Of a stretch of DNA of 64,000 nt, positions 26,171 through 33,069 are shown one piece after another; the stretch's first letter is position 1, and each line of letters begins with the position of its first letter. The DNA lies in NCBI GenBank assembly GCA_018242605.1, contig JAFEBP010000009.1, positions 62,001 through 126,000 of the forward strand. The letters run 5' to 3'. The DNA comes from Planctomycetota bacterium (GTDB lineage: Bacteria; Planctomycetota; Phycisphaerae; Phycisphaerales; UBA1924). The notes below the pieces were generated by a model. That model saw only the letters and a list, made by a program, of their open reading frames with translations. It was not told the origin of the DNA and did no database searches. Made by a program: the position numbers and the translations under genes.

Positions 26171-26188
26171 CCACGCCTTCAGGCGTGG
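26171..26188. repeat. REP-like hairpin with TTCA loop
   Basis: CCACGCC-TTCA-GGCGTGG, a perfect 7-bp stem. A related shorter form (CGCC-TTCA-GGCG) occurs near 26261-26272. Interleaved with the AGCCCG hairpins, giving a BIME-like cluster. Confidence 0.65.
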
Positions 26189-26230
26189 TTACCAGCCGCC
26201 AACACCACAACCAACGTCCCCATCCCCGCG

Positions 26231-26248
26231 AGCCCGTTTCAACGGGCT
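26231..26248. repeat. REP-like hairpin, copy 2 (contains transposase stop)
   Basis: Identical to the unit at 26139-26156. The stop codon of the transposase gene (26239-26241 on the plus strand) lies inside the hairpin, so the gene's last codons are part of the repeat. Confidence 0.75.
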
Positions 26249-26703
26249 TCCTCCATGGGCCCGCCTTCAGGCGACTGCACCTCCACCTGCGTAATCCGTT
26301 CAAGCCGCTCCTCAACGCGTCCCGCGGCGTGATGTTCACGCTGCTTCCGAATGTACTCCGCAACCCAAGGCAGATCCCTCTTGCCAAACGACACCACGCC
26401 GTACCCCGTCTGCCACGCGAGCGCCCCAAGCCCGCACGGCCCGTGATTGATCGCGTGAGCGCACGCGCCCTTGAGGTCCCCGACCCACTTGGCGAACTCA
26501 ACCGTGGGCGGCAGACTCACGGCCATATGAACGTGGTCCTCGATGCCGCCGACCGCGTGCACCATCGCCTCGCCAGTCTGGAGCGCGCGGTGAGTGAGGT
26601 ACTTGTGCGTCAACGACTCGACCGTGGCCGTGAGCAGCGGCGCACTGTCTTTCGTGCGCCAGACTACATGATAATAAAGTTCCCAATACACATTCCGGGG
26701 CAT
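26239..26703 (-). CDS. REP-associated tyrosine transposase (IS200-like Y1)
   Basis: 154-residue HUH-type Y1 transposase. The metal-binding HUH motif is EDHVHMAV (H57, H59) and the catalytic tyrosine is in AEYIRKQREHH (Y117). The N-terminal strand RNVYWELYYHVVWRTK matches IS200/RAYT enzymes. It should cut and rejoin single-stranded DNA at REP hairpins in the style of TnpA-REP (RAYT). The ATG at 26703 starts the conserved N-terminus; upstream codons to 26793 belong to noncoding sequence. REP-like palindromes overlap and follow the 3' end, which is the context expected of a domesticated RAYT and not of a mobile IS200 with its own ends. All catalytic residues are present. Confidence 0.9.
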   Translation of the reverse strand: MPRNVYWELYYHVVWRTKDSAPLLTATVESLTHKYLTHRALQTGEAMVHAVGGIEDHVHMAVSLPPTVEFAKWVGDLKGACAHAINHGPCGLGALAWQTGYGVVSFGKRDLPWVAEYIRKQREHHAAGRVEERLERITQVEVQSPEGGPMEEAR

Positions 26704-26752
26704 GCTCGCAGTGTACGACGATCCCCCGACGCCCCCCATGGGCCACAGCCGC

Positions 26753-27169
26753 CTACGCCGCCCAGTCTCGCCACAACCGCTCCACCTCCGCAAGATCCAC
26801 CGCCTCGCCGCACTCCGGGCATCTCGTGGTGCCGGTGGCCCCCGGCAACTCCGGCGCCGCGGTCAGGTCATAGCAGCACCGCGGGCACAATCTGCATCCA
26901 ACGCTCGCGGCCAGTCTCCGAATCTTCGCTCGCCAGCGATAGTTCAGCACCAGGAACGTGATGGCGAAGCAGGTCGGCGGAACAGAGGCGAGCCTCAACC
27001 CCCACACCGTGATCGCCGGAACGCCGACGCCGCCCGAACGCCCGACCAACAACGCCGCAACCACCACAGCGCCCGCCCACACCGCGACCGCCGCCACAAA
27101 GCAGCCCCCGCTGATCATGTACCGTCGCCTCAGATACGGCAGCCGACGTGCGGCTTCATTCTTTGTCAT
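26753..27169 (-). CDS. two-helix membrane protein with C-terminal zinc ribbon
   Basis: 138-residue protein with two transmembrane helices (about 18-42 and 57-75) and a cytoplasmic C-terminus with a zinc ribbon: CRLCPRCCYDL (about 92-102) and RCPECGEAV (about 115-123), i.e. two CPxC-type knuckles. Its ATG lies 14 bases inside the end of the upstream DUF1801 gene, so the two are probably co-transcribed. I do not recognise a named family; three other proteins in this window share the same membrane-plus-ribbon layout (30701, 31779 and 59547). Role unknown. Confidence 0.75.
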   Translation of the reverse strand: MTKNEAARRLPYLRRRYMISGGCFVAAVAVWAGAVVVAALLVGRSGGVGVPAITVWGLRLASVPPTCFAITFLVLNYRWRAKIRRLAASVGCRLCPRCCYDLTAAPELPGATGTTRCPECGEAVDLAEVERLWRDWAA

Positions 27170-27896
27170 GGCACAACGCCGCCGCGGCACGAACCAGCGC
27201 CTTGAACGCCTTCTCCTTGATCGTGTCGCCCGCGCGCAGATCAATCGCCCGCCGCGTATTCCCCTCCAGGCTCGCGTTGAACAGGCCCGACGGGTCCGCC
27301 AGCGATGCGCCCTTGGCAAACGTCAGCTTCACCACGTCCTTGTACGTCTCACCCGTGCAGATCATCCCGCCCCCGCACGACCACACCGGAACCCCGCCCG
27401 GGTTCGACCGCTTGGCCCACTTCATCTCCTCCACCACATCCGGCACGGCCTGCTTGATCAGCGCCCGCACCCGCGCGAGCATCTCGACCCGCCAGTCGAC
27501 GCTCTCCAGCCGCTCCAGCCGCCCCCGCCGCTTCACGATGTTCTTGTAGTCCCACTGAATCTCAACCGACTTCTTGAGCCACCGCTTCAGGTCCTTCTCC
27601 GACACCTCGTCCTCGCTCGTGTACCGGGCCTCCGCCGCCTTGAAACTGCCCTCGGGCGCAAGCCGCGGCTCATCGAACGACTGCCCGCTCCAGAAAAGCA
27701 GCCGGATGCAGTCCTTGAGCTTGCTGTACCCGACAATCGGGTTTCCATCCAGAAACCACACCGGGTGCCGATGCCACACCTTGTTCTCCGCCCCCGGCAG
27801 TTGGCGATCGATGATCCTCGCCAGCGCATCGCAAATCCGCCTCTCCGCCGCGGCCTGCCCCGCGTTGTACGCCCTCGTGTCCTTGTGAATCGCCAT
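27156..27896 (-). CDS. tandem DUF1801 protein
   Basis: 246-residue cytoplasmic protein made of two DUF1801-type (YdhG/iron-chaperone-like, SHOCT-free) domains. The first contains CDALARIIDRQLPGAENKVW...PVWFLDGNPIVGYSKLKDCIRLLFW (about 22-70). The second has ALIKQAVPDVVEEMKWAKRSNPGGVPVW and MICTGETYKDVVKLTFAKGASL (about 145-200). The family is structurally related to frataxin-like folds and sometimes named iron chaperone, but activity is unproven. The usual protein has one domain of 110-140 residues, so this fusion is the notable feature. It is followed, with a 14-base overlap, by the zinc-ribbon membrane gene. Confidence 0.82.
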   Translation of the reverse strand: MAIHKDTRAYNAGQAAAERRICDALARIIDRQLPGAENKVWHRHPVWFLDGNPIVGYSKLKDCIRLLFWSGQSFDEPRLAPEGSFKAAEARYTSEDEVSEKDLKRWLKKSVEIQWDYKNIVKRRGRLERLESVDWRVEMLARVRALIKQAVPDVVEEMKWAKRSNPGGVPVWSCGGGMICTGETYKDVVKLTFAKGASLADPSGLFNASLEGNTRRAIDLRAGDTIKEKAFKALVRAAAALCHDKE

Positions 27897-28083
27897 GCGT
27901 TGACTCCTCGATCGACCGCAAAGAGCATATGACGACTCGCCAAACGCGATGCTGGCATCAACTCCCCGTCACACTGATGTCGCGGCCCCCACGACATCAG
28001 TGCCAAACGTCAGCGATCGCCAGCGGCATCACCACCGGCGCCGCCATCACTCTCCTGAGCCGCAACGCGGCGCCCCATCCCAG

Positions 28084-28103
28084 CCCAGGGCGCAAGCCCT
28101 GGG
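28084..28103. repeat. hairpin with GCAA tetraloop
   Basis: CCCAGGGC-GCAA-GCCCTGGG is a perfect 8-bp stem with a GNRA-type tetraloop. Palindromes of this form are a frequent REP-like element in planctomycete genomes (from general knowledge). It lies 1.4 kb from the transposase gene that may mobilise such elements. Confidence 0.6.
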
Positions 28104-28273
28104 AACACGCGCACCTCAGCACCCAAGCCCCAACGGGGCGTAATAACCCCCCGCATACTCCAACCGTCCCGATCAATCCAAGAGCACCCGCGGCATCACC
28201 GACTGTGTCGCACCGATGCCCTGGCCTCCCGACATCAGCGCCGAACGTCAACAACCGCCCGCACCACCTCTAA

Positions 28274-28299
28274 AACCCATGGACAGCAGTCCATGGGTT
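28274..28299. repeat. perfect 11-bp hairpin, shared core with the tandem array
   Basis: AACCCATGGAC-AGCA-GTCCATGGGTT. Its core ACCCATGGACAGCAGTCCA recurs identically at 33275-33293 and 33602-33620, and in altered form at 33977-33998, inside the A units of the tandem array. The hairpin is therefore part of a dispersed family. Confidence 0.75.
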
Positions 28300-28400
28300 C
28301 CTCCCCACGCCCCCGCCCCACAACAGCGGCGGGTGCCGGGGGCAGCCGCCCCCGGCATCAGCGACTCCCAACTTCGAGGCCCCACCCGCCTCACTCCCTG
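28300..28400 (+). repeat. dispersed repeat R1, copy 1
   Basis: About 100 bases starting CCTCCCCACGCCCCCGCCCC, with ACAACAGCGG and GGCATCAGCGACTCC blocks, matched by 31333-31436. It includes a 10-bp hairpin (28334-28343 / 28348-28357, TGCCGGGGGC stem). Both copies lie just outside unrecognised genes in the same accessory stretch. Confidence 0.7.
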
Positions 28401-28733
28401 AATGCCAAGTGCAGCACCTCGCCAGCGCACCCGCTCCAACCACCCCCTCTCCATCCCGCGATACACTGCCGACGCGAGGACCCAGGCCACCCCGTACCAG
28501 TGGATTATGGAGCAAGTCCGCGAGAAACCGCGCCGAACGCGTTGGCTCCGCGTAAGAAGGGTGTGAACGACAGCAACGACGACAAGTGACGGATTCAATC
28601 TCAAAGGCCACTGCCGTTACCGACGGATTGCGGACCCGGGTCGTCCGTGCGGGCAACCGCTCAATCTGGACGCAACGTGCCCAACGCTGTCCCGCGAAAC
28701 GAACCGAATCTCTCCGGACCTGAGGCGTCATCA

Positions 28734-29663
28734 ATGAGAAATCTGCCAATTATCTACTCTCGTCAACTCCGGGCCAGCGTTGAGGTCCGCGTCCGCGATG
28801 ATGGGATGTGGTTGCGACACCGTTTCGGGAACGAAGATGCGCAATACGACCTGGAAGGGGAGTTCTACGGGCTGTATGTGCATGATTCCGGCCTTGTGTG
28901 CGTAGCCATGGGCAGGCACTCTCCTAGTGAAAACTCGCCGAAGACTGATTCACTGCTGGAACTGATAGTCATCCGTCCAAACGACCGGCCCAGAGTTGCT
29001 TATGAATGGAATCGGACTCCGATGCCTCAGATCCCCGGGGTAACATCGATGACGGACTGTGATGAGCCCGTGATGCTGAAGCTGCTGTGTTGGGATGGGC
29101 CATGTCAAAGGCTTGGAGTGCTGCTGCATCGCCTTTCCCTTGTGCCCGGCTCCAAGGGATATGACGTTCATCTCGCGTTGGCTGATATCGATATGGCGCA
29201 GGGCATGCCGGGGGGACGGCTTCAGTTTTCTGATGGCGTTCCCATCGATGCATCCAGGGCCGCGGGCCCATATCCGTTCCTGATCAATGCTTCGGAAGTC
29301 CAGGGGACATCGCTGTTATTGCTGCAATGGGAAATGTGGCCCACAAGGGAACCGCCGGTGTCGGAGTTCGAACTCATTGATATTGTGAGCGGACGAGTGG
29401 TGTGGCAACTGCCCAGGGAGGAACAGTACCAGCGCTTGGCGACCGCCTCTCGTATCGGGAGGTTGGAAGATTTTAGAATGCGATCCGAGTTATCCCAGAT
29501 TCAGGGCGGCCGGCAGAGCTTTGTGTTGCGGTCTCAAGACATGTGCATCGAGCGAGTGTTCCGAGTAACGCCCACGGGAGAAGGATGGTCATCGGTGTCG
29601 ATCATCGCGGAGGAATACCGAGAGATGCATGCGCCGCCACACTGGAGCCTGCTCAACTTGTAG
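28734..29663 (+). CDS. hypothetical protein, no family recognised
   Basis: 309-residue protein, probably cytoplasmic: no signal peptide and no transmembrane helix. Predicted mostly beta (RQLRASVEVRVRDDGMWLRHRF, GLYVHDSGLVCVAMG, YDVHLALADIDMA), which could suit a beta-propeller-like or beta-sandwich fold, but I recognise no motif. A GAGG about ten bases before the ATG at 28734 supports the start. Base composition and codon use are clearly softer than in the conserved genes (more A/T at third positions), like the next three genes, suggesting a different origin or weak expression. Neighbours on both sides are repeat-rich gaps. Confidence 0.6.
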   Translation: MRNLPIIYSRQLRASVEVRVRDDGMWLRHRFGNEDAQYDLEGEFYGLYVHDSGLVCVAMGRHSPSENSPKTDSLLELIVIRPNDRPRVAYEWNRTPMPQIPGVTSMTDCDEPVMLKLLCWDGPCQRLGVLLHRLSLVPGSKGYDVHLALADIDMAQGMPGGRLQFSDGVPIDASRAAGPYPFLINASEVQGTSLLLLQWEMWPTREPPVSEFELIDIVSGRVVWQLPREEQYQRLATASRIGRLEDFRMRSELSQIQGGRQSFVLRSQDMCIERVFRVTPTGEGWSSVSIIAEEYREMHAPPHWSLLNL

Positions 29664-29839
29664 GGCGCCCACGCGTCCTGCCCGCCGCGTATCATGTGGA
29701 GAAGAGCCTGCGTGCGTCTGAGGAAAGGGTCGATTCGCTTGAATGGCGGGGATGCATCCCGCAGCATGCCGAGCGGCGACCGGGAAAGTGATTCTTTCGT
29801 TCTGGTAAACCTCATTCCTCGTACCTGGGCTGGTGCCTC

Positions 29840-30241
29840 GTGAAACTCAAGTTGCTATTCATACTGATGTGGTCGTGCTCGATGGCACTCACCATATCGA
29901 TGTCGTGGCGGGCAGCAACACCGGAGTTTGGCGAACAGGTCTTTATGGCGATGGTCGGTAGTCTGTGGCTCCTGCCACTTCCTGTCCTCCTGTTTCTGCC
30001 CTTCGGACCGTGCGCCGGGATGCCTAAGGCAACGGTCAGTTATGTCGCCGGAATCACCATGGCAACGGGTGTGGCGTATATCGCGATCGTCTTGCTGTCG
30101 AGTCACGCACGAGTGCTGTTAGCGGTACTGCCGCCATTCCCCTTCGCGTGGCATTTCCCGCTGACGATCATCATCCCGTACACCGTGATGACCACGCTGA
30201 TAATCGCGGCAAACCGCCAAGTTTCACCGTCTAAAGGCTGA
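29840..30241 (+). CDS. small polytopic membrane protein, unknown
   Basis: 133-residue protein with about four transmembrane helices (about 5-22, 36-57, 66-88, 98-122) and a short basic tail (NRQVSPSKG). It starts with GTG at 29840 in a TCGTGAAACTC context; no strong ribosome site is seen. No family recognised. It lies 176 bases downstream of the hypothetical gene at 28734-29663 on the same strand and shares its softer codon use. Could be a transport or sensor fragment, but nothing in the sequence indicates function. Confidence 0.55.
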   Translation: MKLKLLFILMWSCSMALTISMSWRAATPEFGEQVFMAMVGSLWLLPLPVLLFLPFGPCAGMPKATVSYVAGITMATGVAYIAIVLLSSHARVLLAVLPPFPFAWHFPLTIIIPYTVMTTLIIAANRQVSPSKG

Positions 30242-30317
30242 ACGCCGTCCCGCGGGTGGCACCCAATACCGCATATCACCGCGACCACCATGCCCCGTGA
30301 ACCGCCCACACACGCTC

Positions 30318-30436
30318 CTCCGCCCTACGCTGACGCAGCACCACCCCCGCCGCCCACTCCCCGCGGCGGCTCAATCGCGGCGGATAAGGATGAAGGACCG
30401 GGACCACACCATCTCCACCACCAGCGCCGGCAAGCC
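30318..30436 (+). repeat. dispersed repeat R2, copy 1
   Basis: About 115 bases containing CCTACGCTG, CCGCCGCCCACTCC, GCGGCGGCTCAATCGCGGCG, GATGAAGGACCGG and ACACCATCTCCACCACCAGC. The same blocks occur in the same order at 31466-31580 with a few point changes and a 3-base insertion (AGAAGG for AGG). Confidence 0.75.
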
Positions 30437-30454
30437 CAAAGCCCGCCGCGCCCC

Positions 30455-30560
30455 GCCGCAGTTGGTGATGGGCTTGCGCCCCGGATATCTGAACCGGCGC
30501 GGCCTGCGCGGCGGGAGCAGCGGTTGGATCAGCGTCCACGGGTCATCGTCCAAGATCGGC
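30455..30560 (-). pseudogene. IS5-family transposase N-terminal remnant
   Basis: The minus strand encodes DDDPWTLIQPLLPPRRPRR followed by FRYPGRKPI, the characteristic N-terminal start of IS5-group DDE transposases (DUF4096). The similarity stops after about 30 residues and runs into unrelated repeat sequence, so only a fragment of about 90-100 bases is left. The DDE catalytic region is missing and no inverted repeats were found. It documents an old insertion in this accessory stretch. Confidence 0.7.
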
Positions 30561-30700
30561 TTGGCCTTGTTCGTGCCTCCGTGCAGTCGCTCGCGGGCGT
30601 GCTGCCCGCCGCACTGTTCATCGGCACAACCTCACGCCGGTCTTCTCATTCTGAAAGGCGCTCTAAAGGGGAGAGACCTCGGCAAGATGCCGGAAGATGA

Positions 30701-31204
30701 ATGCAAGCAACTCCAAGGCGAACTCGAACGGCTCACCCACTCGAAGTAACCATTCTTCGGATCGCTCTTTGGTCCTTCGGAGCGGTGTTCCTTTTTTCAA
30801 CGGTATTGTGGCTCGCGAGCGTGCGGTGGGATGTTGGGCTTTGGGTGGCGGATCGCGCGTCCGTCTCCGTTGGACACGGGCTGGTTTCCTACTCAGACTA
30901 CGAAGACCATATCAGCGAAGAGGCCCGATCCGGCAATTCCGATTGGTGGGTTCGCAGGACTGACTTCCCGCTCGGATGGTGGTTCGATCATCGGGCAGGC
31001 GGATACTGGGAAACATGGTCTGTGCCATTGTGGCCGTTGTCGTTGTGCGCTTCATTGGGCTTTGGCCTTTTGCTTTGGCGACGCACCTGTCTCCGCCGAC
31101 TTCCTGTTTGTTACTATTGCGGGTACGATCTCTCAGGCGATCCATGTTGCATTGTGTGTCCCGAGTGTGGCAAGCCTCATTCCTTTGGACAGATGTTGAC
31201 ATAG
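30701..31204 (+). CDS. membrane protein with C-terminal zinc ribbon, unknown
   Basis: 167-residue protein. Two transmembrane helices (about 22-42 and 108-127) flank a soluble loop with many aromatics (DYEDHISEEARSGNSDWWVRR). The C-terminus is a zinc ribbon, CYYCGYDLSGDPCCIVCPECGKPH (knuckles CYYC and CPEC). The same layout occurs at 26753, 31779 and 59547. The ATG follows the transposase remnant closely; no clear ribosome site. Role unknown; a membrane protein that binds a nucleic acid or partner through the ribbon is one possibility. Codon use is softer than the genome norm. Confidence 0.65.
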   Translation: MQATPRRTRTAHPLEVTILRIALWSFGAVFLFSTVLWLASVRWDVGLWVADRASVSVGHGLVSYSDYEDHISEEARSGNSDWWVRRTDFPLGWWFDHRAGGYWETWSVPLWPLSLCASLGFGLLLWRRTCLRRLPVCYYCGYDLSGDPCCIVCPECGKPHSFGQMLT

Positions 31205-31332
31205 TCGCGGCCGGGTGAGCGCCACCCGCAATAAACTCCCGTCGCGATGACTCAGTTGGCAACTATCCCGCGATCATCGAGCGCGGCGGGTGGCTCGCGA
31301 CGTGATCGGTATGCAGCACTGCACCAGCGATT

Positions 31333-31436
31333 CCTCCCACGCCCCCGCCCCACAACAGCGGGGAGTGCCGCGGAGGGCAGTAGCCCCCAGCATCAGCGAC
31401 TCCAAAACCTCCAGCCCCCATCCGCCCCACACCACT
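31333..31436 (+). repeat. dispersed repeat R1, copy 2
   Basis: Matches 28300-28400 in blocks CCCACGCCCCCGCCCC, ACAACAGCGG and CATCAGCGACTCC. The central hairpin is degenerate here. Confidence 0.7.
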
Positions 31437-31465
31437 CGCAACGACTCCCCCGCCCAACCCCTCCC

Positions 31466-31580
31466 TACGCTGGCCCAACACCACCCCCCGCCGCCCACTC
31501 CACGCGGCGGCTCAATCGCGGCGGATAAGAAGGATGAAGGACCGGGGCCACACCATCTCCACCACCAGCGCCGGCACGCC
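31466..31580 (+). repeat. dispersed repeat R2, copy 2
   Basis: Matches 30318-30436 block for block, with a 3-base insertion near 31530 and scattered point changes. Confidence 0.75.
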
Positions 31581-31778
31581 CACAGGCAGCCGCGCCGCGT
31601 CGCACCCCCCCACGCGACGACCAACACCCGCCGCGGTTGCATGGGTGCTCAGGGAATCCGATACCGAGTTCACTGACTCCCGTCGCACTGCTCGCCCCCA
31701 TTCCTTCCCGTGTGATTGCCCCCGCGACGGCGACTCAGTGATATCTCAGAAACGCCATGTGCTGACGATGCAACGCTC

Positions 31779-32495
31779 ATGACGACACCGAATGCCAAAC
31801 AACACACTCCACGTAGCCTCATGCGGCGACTGGTATGGTCGCTCGGCATTCTGTTGTTCATGTACGCCGCGTCATTGGCGCTCATGTCAACCCGACTGGT
31901 GATCGTGTACCAGTATCTATCGGCTCCCATCTCGACCTTCGGAAATGATGGCATGGTGGTCACGGGGCTTCGTCTGCTGTGTTCACAGGAATTTGCATGT
32001 ACCTACCTCTCATTCACTCCCAAACAAGAATGCAAGCCGCAATGGCTGTTCGCCAGGCAGCAACTCATCAAACGCGGCGGCACCGCCTTCACCAACTTTG
32101 AAGAGGACTTTGTGCTCAGAGGTTCCTCGGTCGGCATCTTTGATCAATCGATCCGAGGATTCGAAGTGGTGCAGTTCTCGAAGAACTCGATGACCGGAAC
32201 TGTCATCTATGTGACCTCACCGCTGACAATTTGGGAGGTGCCCGTACCAGTACAGCTCACCCCGTGGATTCTCGCCGACCTCCTCGCCGTCTTTGGCACT
32301 TTGTCGATACTGCGTCCCGCGGCGGCGCTTGGAAAGGACTACCTGAGAAAATGGAGAAAATGGCGCAGATCGAGGAGCAACTCTGCCCTGCGATGCTTTG
32401 AATGCGGATACGAACTGACCGGCGTTCCCGGCCCCCTATGCCCGGAATGCGGATCGCCCACCGATTCGTCGCCGGGTCCCTCGAAGCCGTCGTGA
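31779..32495 (+). CDS. membrane protein with C-terminal zinc ribbon, unknown
   Basis: 238-residue protein: a transmembrane helix at about 15-38 (RLVWSLGILLFMYAASLALM), an extracytoplasmic domain (about 40-165), a second helix at about 168-188 (LTPWILADLLAVFGTLSIL), a basic linker (KWRKWRRSRS), and a zinc ribbon CFECGYELTGVPGPLCPECG at about 210-229. It has the same layout as the 30701 gene and the 59547 gene, with a longer external domain. I chose the ATG at 31779 because the sequence before it is repeat-derived and lacks a membrane signal. Function unknown. Confidence 0.65.
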   Translation: MTTPNAKQHTPRSLMRRLVWSLGILLFMYAASLALMSTRLVIVYQYLSAPISTFGNDGMVVTGLRLLCSQEFACTYLSFTPKQECKPQWLFARQQLIKRGGTAFTNFEEDFVLRGSSVGIFDQSIRGFEVVQFSKNSMTGTVIYVTSPLTIWEVPVPVQLTPWILADLLAVFGTLSILRPAAALGKDYLRKWRKWRRSRSNSALRCFECGYELTGVPGPLCPECGSPTDSSPGPSKPS

Positions 32496-33069
32496 TACTC
32501 GCGGCGAGAAAAACTTGGTACGCGAACAGGCTGGCGGCACGTCGATCCCCGCGCCATCACAGCTCGTCGCCCCGAACACCCTCCATGGCATCGCGAGTCA
32601 CCGCCGCGGCCGTCCTCAACGCCGAGCGTCGCCAATTGACGCGAACTCGACCAAAACCCCGTCCCGGGTCTGACACCAACCGCCGCCGGCCCTCGCCAAC
32701 GCGAACTCCCCCAACGCCACCCGTCATCCTGCTTCCGATGAACGCGTACGGACACACATGCCACTCGGCATGAACCGACACAGCCATGCAACTCTGAACA
32801 TCTACGCCCCAGCTTTCTTCTCTCCACTCGTTCCTCCGCGCGCACAAACCGAACCAACCGGCCCCCTCCCCGCGAATTCTCAAAACAATCTCCGTGCCAC
32901 TCGCTCCCGCGCCCGCCCGCACAGCCCCGCGCCGTCATCAAAAAGCGCGGTTTTCCTTCCGCGCCCGCGCTGCACCGCCCGCCCCCGCGCGCACAAGCCC
33001 GTCCGAGTCGCTCCTTTCCTGGCGTAATTACAGAGGCGCACATTCCCCGCGCCAATCAGGAACCACCCC
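32496..33069. other. 574-base gap, no gene recognised
   Basis: Between the zinc-ribbon gene and the tandem repeat array. Several accidental frames cross it, none with family similarity, a ribosome site or a codon bias resembling neighbouring genes. No hairpin or repeat was noticed here. Confidence 0.5.

Larger units (their letters stand above)
27897..28733. other. 837-base gap with hairpin repeats, no gene
   Basis: No convincing gene on either strand. The gap is a cluster of palindromes: 27972-28002 (11-bp stem CACTGATGTCG / CGACATCAGTG), 28084-28103 (CCCAGGGC-GCAA-GCCCTGGG), 28127-28139 (GCCCC-AAC-GGGGC), 28274-28299 (11-bp stem, AGCA loop) and 28334-28357 (10-bp stem). The segment CGACATCAGTGCCAAACGTC at 27992-28011 recurs with two changes at 28230-28249. 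These are listed separately where they belong to families seen elsewhere in the window. Confidence 0.7.
30242..30700. other. 459-base gap with repeat R2 and a transposase remnant
   Basis: No intact gene. 30318-30436 is the first copy of dispersed repeat R2, and about 30455-30560 on the minus strand encodes the start of an IS5-family transposase. A plus-strand open frame of 150 codons (30297-30749) runs through both and is very likely accidental. Confidence 0.6.
31205..31778. other. 574-base gap with R1 and R2 repeats, no gene
   Basis: No gene recognised. It contains repeat R1 copy 2 (31333-31436) and R2 copy 2 (31466-31580) about 30 bases apart, so copies of two families from different flanks are brought together here. 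Short frames over it are repeat translations. Confidence 0.65.

Noticed and set aside
28248..28749. Minus-strand open frames over R1 and the hairpins
   Set aside because: They translate the repeat itself; the same peptides recur at the second R1 copy without a conserved start or end.
30297..30749. Plus-strand open frame of 150 codons over R2 and the transposase remnant
   Set aside because: Composed of repeat sequence and the antisense of the IS5 remnant; no domain or ribosome site.
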